Assembly: GCA_029948255.1 (NCBI GenBank)
Contig: JALIZF010001490.1
Coordinates: 186,001 to 250,000, forward strand
Length of the DNA: 64,000 bases
Source: Telmatactis stephensoni
Taxonomy: Eukaryota; Cnidaria; Anthozoa; Actiniaria; Isophelliidae
Reading direction: 5' to 3'
Shown here: positions 56,590-64,000 of the stretch, one piece after another
Layout: every line of letters starts with the position of its first letter
Numbering within the stretch: position 1 is the stretch's first letter
Made by a program: the position numbers and the translations under genes
The notes under the pieces: generated by a model
What the model was told of the DNA's origin: nothing
The model's input: only the letters and a program-made list of their open reading frames with translations
Databases searched by the model: none

Positions 56590-56968
56590 ACTAACTAAAA
56601 GACTGAAAAACGGTGGGAAAAAACTCTCCCTCAGCAGGGGGGCACAGGGTACCCATAACACTGATCACCCAGTTTTATTTAATTTGTCAAATTCAAAGTT
56701 CCTTTTTATTGAATTTTCCTCACCACTAATGAATTCTATAAATACTGTAAAAACACTCCAGATTTATGAAGCTCACTATGTACTGAAAGGTCTTGCCAGA
56801 AATCACAATAATCATTTTACATGTGCTATTGAGATCAATAATCTGTGGACTTATTTTGATGACCTTACTACCACATTGCAACAATTTCACTGTGTTGAGT
56901 CTTTGCGAAATATTTACAGAAATGGCTGGTTTTTTGCCATTTATGAACTTATTGACATCTCACAATGA
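56590..56968 (+). pseudogene. C19-protease-like C-terminal segment of a Helitron protein
   Basis: The frame is open from about 56590 without ATG and ends in a TGA at 56966. It contains KFLFIEFSSP, then YVLKGLARNHNNHFTCAIEI, then WTYFDDL, then NGWFFAIYEL. This follows the C-terminal pattern of ubiquitin-specific proteases, with a His box (G-x7-HF) and a W-x-YFDD strand ending in a Y at the domain edge. The Cys-box half is missing upstream. The frame after the TGA continues in register into the Helitron protein (57047). Cysteine-protease domains fused to Helitron proteins are known in some animal Helitrons. Activity is not expected from this piece. Confidence 0.5.
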
Positions 56969-57046
56969 ACATTAAATGACAGTGTTAGCAGCATACCACC
57001 ACCTCAAGATATAATTTCTGTTGAAGGACTGAATAGTGATATTCCT

Positions 57047-58588
57047 ATGTTTTCTGATATGGTCTTTGCTCATGTAACTGACAAGCAACATGTTACCAAT
57101 AATAACGCAAATGCACAGTTTGAAATCTCAACACAGATAGATGAAGTTAACACAAACTTACTTAATAATGCAGAACCCTATGTACAAGATGTACAAATAT
57201 TAAGTTCACATTTAACTTCTCATCAGACAAATACAAATGCAGAAACACAGTGTCACCATTCAAAGACCATTACAAAAAAAAGAGACCTTCCTCTAGATCA
57301 AAACTCTGATGTTTCACTACCAAAACGAGTTAAAACTTTACACACTTCTCCAAGCAAATCAGATTTTGATGTCGTTGGTAATTCTGATGATGAGACAATA
57401 CCATTACAGGAGCAATGTTGTTTGAATGATAAATCAATTTTAAATGACACTGTTAAGTTACAATTGATTGATCAGCAGAAATCTGCCATCGAAAATATGA
57501 AAAAGTTTCACAAATCTTTGCTGTATCAGATATATTGTTGCTCTATATGTCATGAAGCATGGCCGCTAAAATCAAAACCAAAAATGTCTACAAAATACAT
57601 TTGCTCTCGTTGCATACATGATAAAAGTATACCTAAAAAGTTTTCAATTCAAAACTCAATGGTACCTTCTCCAGTTCCTAAAGAACTGCAAGGGCTAACA
57701 CAATTCGAGGAAATGCTAATTGCAAGAGCATTTCCTGTAATGCATGTTTATACAAAACCAAGAGGTGGCCAAAAGGCATACAAGGGACATGTAATTACCT
57801 TACCACAGGATGTGCAACAACTAGCTGATGTATTGCCTAGGTGCCCAGCAGACCTACCTGTTATAATTTTTACAGTTAATGGCAAAGATAATTCCTCTGC
57901 AGATTTTTTGGTCAGACGGCAAAAAGTCTCTGATGCATTGCACTGGCTAACAGGTAAAAATGAAAATGGGGAGCCCAATAATCCTTTGTACCAAAATATT
58001 AAGATAGATAGACAAATTCTTGAAGCATTGCCAGAAAGTGGTATTCTTAAAGATGTTACAAAAGTGGAATCTGAACATGAAAAATATGATACTGATAATG
58101 ATGATATTGATACTGACATGGGACCAGTGAACTTTGAAGATGATGAAAAAGTGTACAATTCACAGACTGAAATGGGCAGCTTTATTCCAACTAACATCGA
58201 TACTAAGAAAGAAGAGGAGATTATCACAGATGAATTTCTTGCACCTCAAAAGCACAATTGGAATATTCAAAATGAGCCTTTAAATGAATTCACTTGTCAA
58301 AACCTAGCATCTCTAGCTTTTCCATGTCTGTTCCCTGATACCAAAGGTGACCCAACCAATAATGCTATACTATCTGATACATCTAATAATTCAACTAAAT
58401 CATTTGTTGATAAACTCAAGCATTTAATCAAATTTGCAGAAAATATCAATGGCAAATGGGAATATAGATTTGCATCACACCCCAGGTTTGCTTATTGGGC
58501 TTACAATATTTTATATCGTAGAAGAATTTTAGGACAAGGGAACTTTTTTTCTGAAACAAAATCCATCAGAAGCAAATCTTACCATTGA
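57047..58588 (+). pseudogene. Helitron protein, N-terminal part (513 aa)
   Basis: In frame with the preceding segment, separated by one TGA. An acidic/serine-rich leader precedes a C4 zinc motif (CCSICHEAW...YICSRCIHD), then the Helitron-associated block PVPKELQGLTQFEEMLIARA, PRGGQKAYKGHVI, LPVIIFTVNGKDNSSADFLV and REL-type linker RRQKVSDALHWL. An acidic stretch follows, then NLASLAFPCLFPDTKGDPTN, the start of the Helitron-like N region (FP-x-LFPDG), and ASHPRFAYWAYNILYRRRIL. The frame shifts by one in a run of seven T (58544-58550) and continues in the next frame as FLKQNPSEANLTIDDL. Read through, this is a normal Helitron N-terminus. Confidence 0.85.
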
Positions 58589-58601
58589 TGACTTAAAAGA
58601 A

Positions 58602-60500
58602 ATGTTGCAGACTCAAACTTATGACACCCTTGTTTCAAAACTGATGCATTATGCAAAAAATATTTCTGGAACAAATGCATACTGGAATCGTGCAAAAGAT
58701 GACTTGAAAGCAATCATAACCCAAGTTGGACCTCCTACAATTTTTTGGACATTATCTTGTGCTGACTTTCACTGGCCTGAATTTCACAATCTCTTGACTT
58801 CAAAAGAAGTCTTGGATTCTGAGAGACGCAACAATGTTATTAATAATCCACATCTCCTTGATTGGTTCTTTACAGAGCAGTTTGTTAAATACTGGTTGAA
58901 GAAAGCACTTGGTGCAAAATGGTATTGGTTCAGGTATGAATTTGCTGTGCAATGTGGTTCTATCCATTGTCATGGAGTAGCAAAACTCGACACTGATCCC
59001 AATTTATGTGAGCTGTCTCAAATAGCACTCAAAGGACATCTTGCTAGTAAATCTACTCCAGAGTCACCTCAATTGCTCTGCCAACAACAAGATGATATTA
59101 AAAAAGGGCATGAAGCAGAGAATACTATTTGCAATTATGTAGACTTTCTGATGTCTACTGAAAATCCTTCCAACCCAGAGGAAGGCAATTGGGTGAAACC
59201 TACAGTTCATCCTTGTAAAAGAACATTTAATGATGCTCAGAATCAATGGGATAAAGATTATGAAGACTTATTGAATTCAGTTCAACGACATACAAAATGT
59301 TCTTCTGCTAATTGTTTGCGCAACAAAGGACAGGACAATGAATTATCTTGTAGATTTCATTTTCCCAAAGAAAAGTGTGACAAAACTCATTTGGAATATG
59401 AAAAATTGCAGCGTAAAGATGGTACAGATCATTACAGAGTGAAGGTCATAACAAAAAGAAATGATCCCCGTCTTAACAATCATCAAAGATTACAGTTACA
59501 AGGATGGAGGGCTAACTGCGATGTTCAGGTTATTATTGACTATCATTCCTGCCTTGAATACATAGCTAAATATGCATCTAAGGCTGAAAAAATGTCATCA
59601 GTTGCCAAAGATGCTTTTATTTCTGTCCTATCAGAATCTGATCAACATGATAGTAAGAAAGCTCTCAGAAAGTTAATGCTCAGAGCTGTTGGACAAAGAG
59701 ATATCAGTATTCAAGAGGTGATACACCAATTACTTTCTATCAAACTTGTCAGCTCTACATTTCAAGTAATAACCATCTCTCTTGAAGGCTCTCGTAAAGT
59801 GAAAGTCTTAACTGATGGTTCTTTAGATACTGAACATTCTTTACTTGACCTATATGCAAAACGAGATGCTTTTAAGAAAGAATTTCCTGACATTTCTACT
59901 TATAATCTTATACAATTTGCTTCAAATTTCTGTAAATTCAAATCAGGGATAAAGAAAAGGAGCTGTCCTGTTGTTGTTAAGACCTATCCCAATTATTCTC
60001 CTAATCCTAAGAGTCCTTCTTATGGACTGTTTTGTAAATATCAGCTGATAAGATATAAACCTTGGCAACAAGACATTTATAATACCTTGACTGACAATGA
60101 ATCATCAAATTCAACTTACATAAATCAGTGGCATGTATTTTTACAAACACCTGAAGCAGCCACATTAGTTCCCAACTGGTCACAAGAATTAAACTCAATT
60201 TCAGAATATGTAAATGAAGTTACTGAAAGAGATGACTTTATTGAGAGTGATACTGGTGAAAGAGAAGAATGGATGGTTCTTGCTGACCTCAAATTCAATA
60301 GTGACTCATCAACTATGCCAGTTTCTTGTAACAGCATGAATGACTTTGTGGATGACACCACAATATATACATCAGAACAAATCGGTGACATGCCCCACTG
60401 GATTGAGTTAAATGATAATTTACCTACAACTCATGACAAACTTAATCAAATTGACATCAATAAAATGAACGATTCTCAGAGAAGAGCTTATGACATTTGA
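58602..60500 (+). pseudogene. Helitron Rep (HUH) domain, helicase missing
   Basis: 632 residues, open back to about 58550 in the same frame. Rep motif 1 region: GPPTIFWTLSCADFHWPEF. Motif 2, the metal-binding HUH: YEFAVQCGSIHCHGVAKL, with His-Cys-His near 58963-58971. Motif 3, the two-tyrosine site: CLEYIAKYASKAEK near 59550-59585, with Tyr pairs spaced as in other Helitrons. Downstream are CPVVVKTYPNYSPN and other conserved Helitron blocks. The protein stops right after KMNDSQRRAYDI, the first strand of the Pif1-type helicase. The helicase is absent, and a LINE begins within 100 bases. HUH and Tyr residues nick and join DNA in rolling-circle transposition. Rep looks intact, but without helicase the copy cannot act alone. 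Confidence 0.88.
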
Positions 60501-61570
60501 ACATTTATTTTCCACACAAAAGTTTACAGTTTACAAAGGATATTAAATAAAAGTGGACAGTGGAAAAATGCAACCCTAGGGGTTAGAAAGCATTTGCACC
60601 TTTTTTTTTTAACGGAGTGGACAAAGAGACAGTTGGTACTAGCTAAATATATATACAACTATAAGCTAAACATATTACAGACATTACAATTGTTAGATAT
60701 AATGAAGTACATATACGTTTTGTTTTAGATAGTGATAGACAAGATAGTTTTTTGATAAAGAGGATGATAGTAGAGAAAAAGTATAATGAAATAAGCATAT
60801 TATATTTAAGAAGAGATAAGTAATCTTTTGTATTTTTTCTTAAAGACACTATACATGGATGAGTTTTTTATGTCTAGAGGAATTTCGTTCCAATTTTTTG
60901 TCACTGCATATTGAACAGCGTGCTGCCCATAATTCAGATTTTTTTAGGGAACATAAAGATTTTTGTTTGACTTTGATCTCGTATTGTACTGATGTATATT
61001 GTTCATGTCGATAAAAAGACTAGTAAATATACTGGGTAATTGGTTTCTCGAATGCTTAAAGGTAATTTCAGCGAGTTGTATTTTTACTATTTCAAAAATG
61101 TTTAACATTTCCAGTTTTTGGAAAAGGGGTCTACTTGGTGTTTTTATGTCAGAAAATGTAATAATCCTCAATGCACGCTTTTGCAATAAGTGAATAGACT
61201 GGAGCCTTGTCTTGTAGTTAGATCCCCAGATTAAAGTTCCATATGAAATGTATGAGTATATTAGGTTGTAATATAAGTTCTTAAGAATGTCTAGATTCAG
61301 GTAATGCCTAGCTCTATAGAGAACACCTACTGATCTTCCCACTTTTCGACACAAGTGATCAATATGCATATTCCATGAAAGGTTTTCGTCTAAAATCAAA
61401 CCAAGAAATTTTGTATGTGTGACCTTCTTTAAAGGCTGTTTATTTAGTTTTAAGGTTAGATCTGTGCCCGATTTCTTGAGCGGCATCATATGTTTAATAT
61501 GTTGTTTTGAAGCAAAGTGGATAAACTTTGTTTTGGTAAGGTTAACTGTTGGTCTGACTAGGCTGAATGT
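60501..61570 (-). mobile_element. LINE J, inserted at the Helitron helicase
   Basis: Minus-strand LINE C-terminal half. The frame 61489-60944 contains KVTHTKFLGLILDENLSWNM, then YLNLDILKNLYYNLIYSYIS, then GTLIWGSNYKTRLQSI, then LLQKRALRIITFSD, the region after the RT core in CR1/L2/jockey-type LINEs. It then meets an in-frame TAA and continues as LNYGQHAVQYAVTKNWNEIP to about 60850. A poly-T run at 60600-60609 (poly-A on the minus strand) probably marks its 3' end. Its 5' end is near 61560. It separates the Helitron Rep from the RPA-like gene. No target-site duplication was found by eye. Confidence 0.75.
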
Positions 61571-61975
61571 TATTTGCTAATGACGGCCCTACACCGGTAT
61601 AAAGATCCGAGCCGCAACTCAAGATCGTGTTTTATCGGTATAAAGATCCGAGCCGTACCTCTCTCGTTCTTTATACTTTACATAACATACTTTACTCTAA
61701 ATGTGCATATAATACCTATACCCATATATGAATTATTTATATGTAAAATATAACAAAGTGAAGATACATGATATTTTAAACCACACACAGCAATATAATA
61801 TAATCAACTTAAATTTAATATGACATTTTTTGGTTTATTCATTATTTATGAATTGACATTTACATTTAAAAGTAGAGAATTGATAACTTGAAAATGTTGT
61901 AGAGAATTGATACTGGCAAGTATATATGATGCACCTCTTTATATATAAAACTGTTACATTTCAGAGCCTTTCATA
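61571..61975. other. 5' flank of the RPA-like gene
   Basis: Contains a tandem pair CGGTATAAAGATCCGAGCCG (about 61592 and 61637), each a potential TATA-type site or a remnant of a repeat. The rest is AT-rich. A TATATATAAAA stretch lies about 30 bases before the start codon. No coding signal. Confidence 0.4.
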
Positions 61976-63266
61976 ATGCATTCCCCACCACCCTCAAAAC
62001 GGATGAAGTATGGGCAAGCCCCTACAATGCCTTCATCTCCAGGTGGTTCAACTTGCACCTGTAAGTATTTAATTTATTGATTATTTTCTTCTTTACTTCA
62101 TTTTTTTCTTGTATTTGTCAAAATGACTTAATTGGTATTTCTTTCTTTATTTTTTCAGCACTTAGAGGCTATGTACAACACATTCATCAACAAAAGACAA
62201 GCTTAAGTACATCAAACCCGTACTTCGATATTGACCTCCAAACAAATGAAAACGAAACCACCACAGTCAGGGTTATGATTAGCACAGATACTGCATCCAT
62301 ACGTCAAATCCTTCAGAGTAAGTGTAACACAGGATCACCAATTCTGTTGTCTAACCTAAGGAAAGCTCAAAGTGGAACAGCATTTATGAATCGCAGCACT
62401 ATTATCAGAGATGTCCCACCAGCATCCATCCAGTTTCCTTTCAAACCGATCTCCAATTCTTCTGTAACACCAATAAAAATTATTCTGGAACAACATACTT
62501 CAGGAGTATTTAATATATCTGGATTAGTCTCCTGGATAGCTGAAGAAAACATTGTCAAAACTGACCAAACAAAACAGGAAAAACGAGTGAGGGACGCACA
62601 AATAACAGATACTACAGGCACTATTTCCATCTCCATTTGGGAAAACCATATCAATGACATTCAAGTAGATCAATTCTACACACTGTCTAACTGCAAGTTG
62701 AAATTTTTTTATGGAAAGAAACTTGCGACAACTTAAATACACAGATTACACCTGCTGAAAAGCAGGTGTTGCCACCATCTGATAGTACCCCAATACCACA
62801 TAACATCATATCCAACCCAGATATATTAAATGTTGGTGTCAACATATATCCTGTATGCAATAACAAGGACTGCAGAAAGAAAGTGTCTGCAAACCCAGGA
62901 GCTAAAATGCTGACATGTCATGGCTGCAACAGAGCGATGCTTGTAAAGAATTGTTATGTTGAAATTAATGCTGGTTTTCAACTTGAGAAAGATAATAAGA
63001 CAACAAATGCCACAGCATTTGCAAAAGTACTTACTTCCTACCTTGGCGAGGATGTATATGAGTATAAGAATAACGTTGAGGTTTTAACAGAAAAACTATT
63101 GAAAATCGAAAATGCCAATTTCCATCTGTCCAACTCAGGAAAGCTTATCACCCAAATATCTCCTTGCACAAATACAGCTACAACTGCAACTCCAATTGAA
63201 GATCCATTTAAAGATGACGATCTTAATGATTCAGCTATTAATGCTCTCCTTGCAGAACAATCCTAA
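61976..63266 (+). pseudogene. RPA1-like ssDNA-binding protein, one intron, one frameshift
   Basis: Exon one starts at ATG 61976 (MHSPPPSKRMKYGQAPTMPS) and ends at 62060. Intron 62061-62158 has GTAAGT and TTTTTTCAG. Exon two joins in frame (T then CA CTT) and encodes RGYVQHIHQQKTSLST onward. An OB-fold-like segment follows: FNISGLVSWIAEENIVK, then VRDAQITDTTGTISISIWEN, then LSNCKLKFFYGKKL, the pattern of RPA70 DNA-binding domains. At about 62733 the frame shifts by one base (KKLATT then, in the next frame, LNTQITPAEKQVLPP). The last part has a zinc ribbon: VCNNKDCRKK (C-x4-C) and LTCHGCN (C-x2-C), then an OB-like tail. The usual RPA70 is longer (about 600 residues); this has about 420. Many invertebrate and plant Helitrons carry RPA-like genes, which suits its position right after the Rep. 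Confidence 0.7.
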
Positions 63267-63361
63267 GAATTCCAACTAACTATATACATTTAAAATTGAC
63301 CCCAACTAAACACTGCATGCATATTGTATGAATTAGTTATACGTTATAAGTTCTCATTTGT
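63267..63361. other. Gap before the terminal MITE cluster
   Basis: Short AT-rich 3' flank of the RPA-like gene. ATACGTTATAAGTTCTCATT occurs near 63341 and a similar stretch near 63525, so it flanks the MITE as a possible duplication. Confidence 0.35.
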
Positions 63362-63506
63362 TAGAGTGAGCTGACTTAATCCATGAAACACTAACTGTAT
63401 GTTAGTGTGTAATAGGTCAATAGGCACAAAATGAAACAATGGAAATATGATCTACTAGTAACTAGTAGTCTACTAACTATTTCACGGGTTAAGTGTGCTC
63501 ACTCTA
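63362..63506. mobile_element. TAGAGTGAGC-subfamily MITE
   Basis: 145-bp fold-back from TAGAGTGAGCTGACTTAATC to the complement ending GTGCTCACTCTA. It shares the outer seven bases with the TAGAGTGATTTTC family, but the next sequence (AGC-x3-CTTAATCC(A/G)TGAAAC) differs and is shared with the partial copy at 63924. Near-identical flanking ATTAGTTATACGTTATAAGT on each side (63335 and 63520) suggests insertion into, or duplication of, local sequence. Confidence 0.8.
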
Positions 63507-63595
63507 TTGTTGCGTTACATTAGTTATACGTTATAAGTTTAGTAATTGTCTAATCCCTCTCATAGATTACTATCAATACTTATGTTCCAACAAAC
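63507..63595. other. Spacer between MITEs
   Basis: AT-rich spacer with the second copy of ATTAGTTATACGTTATAAGT; nothing else. Confidence 0.35.
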
Positions 63596-63878
63596 TAGAG
63601 TGATTTTCCTTCGACCATGAAAAGAATAGGCAAACTAAGTAGTAGTAGACTCTAAACCTATTGTTTTCTTTTGTTCTTAAATTACTAGAGTGATTTTCAT
63701 AAACCCGTGAAACAAATTTTAGCTATTGTGTAATAATCAAATTCAAACAATAGAAAACAAAAGCTTTAGAGTTTAGTAGTGTTTAATAAGTTAAGTTTTA
63801 TTTCACGAGTTTATGAAAACCACTCTACTACAAACTAAATAGTTATTTTCTTTTCACAGGTGACAGAAAATCACTCTA
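63596..63878. mobile_element. TAGAGTG MITE with a second MITE inside it
   Basis: The outer element has ends TAGAGTGATTTTCCTTCGAC and CAGAAAATCACTCTA (63596-63878). Inside lies a complete second element, 63686-63827, with ends TAGAGTGATTTTCATAAACC and ATGAAAACCACTCTA. Removing the inner one leaves an outer element of about 140 bases, the normal family length. The inner copy is of the same subtype as 24887-25031. Confidence 0.85.
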
Positions 63879-64000
63879 TGATATATATCACATTGAATTG
63901 ACTCAAACTAAACACTGTATTCATAGAGTGAGCGCACTTAATCCGTGAAACACTAACTGAATGTTAGTGTGTAATAATAGTTCAATAGGCACAAAATAAA
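63879..64000. mobile_element. TAGAGTGAGC MITE, cut by the window end
   Basis: From 63924 the sequence TAGAGTGAGCGCACTTAATC then CGTGAAACACTAACTGAATG repeats the left half of the copy at 63362-63506. The right end is outside the window. Confidence 0.7.

Noticed and set aside
56500..56600. Primer-binding site and LTR next to the Gag-like frame
   Set aside because: A TGG-type stretch is present, but no matching tRNA end or second LTR could be established.
57748..58227. Minus-strand frame of 159 codons opposite the Helitron
   Set aside because: Antisense shadow; the plus strand carries conserved Helitron blocks over the same bases.

Overview
This window is eukaryotic, metazoan-type DNA. It is AT-rich and gene-poor, its few genes have short introns with GT...AG borders, and most of its length is transposable-element sequence. 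The protein families fit a non-bilaterian marine animal, a sponge or a cnidarian: a protein kinase with an HND catalytic loop, a Crypton/QRICH1-type tyrosine recombinase, PIF/Harbinger, Helitron, Polinton, DIRS-like, Gypsy, BEL-like and many LINE remnants. That placement is inference from family flavour. I saw no rRNA, tRNA, CRISPR or bacterial operon structure.

Layout. 0-10 kb: the last two exons of a RING-finger gene (minus strand), Polinton DNA polymerase B debris, an internally deleted LINE, a broken Harbinger transposase, a fold-back element and a DIRS-like remnant. 10-13.6 kb: three kinds of minisatellite, one of them carried inside a 1.3-kb inverted-repeat element. 13.7-21.3 kb (minus strand): a decaying multi-exon gene whose exon phases can mostly be followed, with a single-exon protein kinase lying inside it and an 0.8-kb element flanked by TTAA in the same intron. 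22-30 kb: LINE fragments, a cluster of small fold-back elements (MITEs) ending in TAGAGTG, and a plus-strand CACTA/EnSpm-like transposase fragment with a usable intron.

30.6-47.3 kb is the most striking part. Eight LINE copies lie head to tail, all on the minus strand, each separated from the next only by an (AAT)n tract. Six or seven belong to lineages that carry a restriction-like endonuclease (R2/R4/Dong/NeSL type). In each case the 5' end of one copy abuts the (AAT)n tail of the next. This looks like repeated insertion into the microsatellite tails of earlier insertions. One copy (40,083-43,292) has an uninterrupted 1069-residue reading frame. The copies share a hairpin at the 5' end and another in the 3' UTR. 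Base changes between copies keep both paired, mostly as G-U wobbles that exist only in the sense-strand RNA, with one C-G for T-A exchange. Every copy that retains the N-terminus also has a hydrophobic segment directly before the first zinc finger.

47.8-49.3 kb holds a two-exon tyrosine-recombinase gene broken by a single in-frame TGA. 50-56.5 kb carries a Gypsy reverse-transcriptase fragment, a 1.1-kb inverted-repeat element, a LINE with the 5' inversion typical of twin priming, a Harbinger transposase with a substituted catalytic Asp, and a BEL/Gypsy-like Gag reading frame. 56.6-63.3 kb holds a Helitron: a C19-protease-like segment in frame with the Helitron N-terminal region, an intact HUH/Tyr replication initiator, loss of the helicase at a LINE insertion, then an RPA-like gene with one intron and one frameshift. 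The window ends in further TAGAGTG MITEs, one nested inside another.
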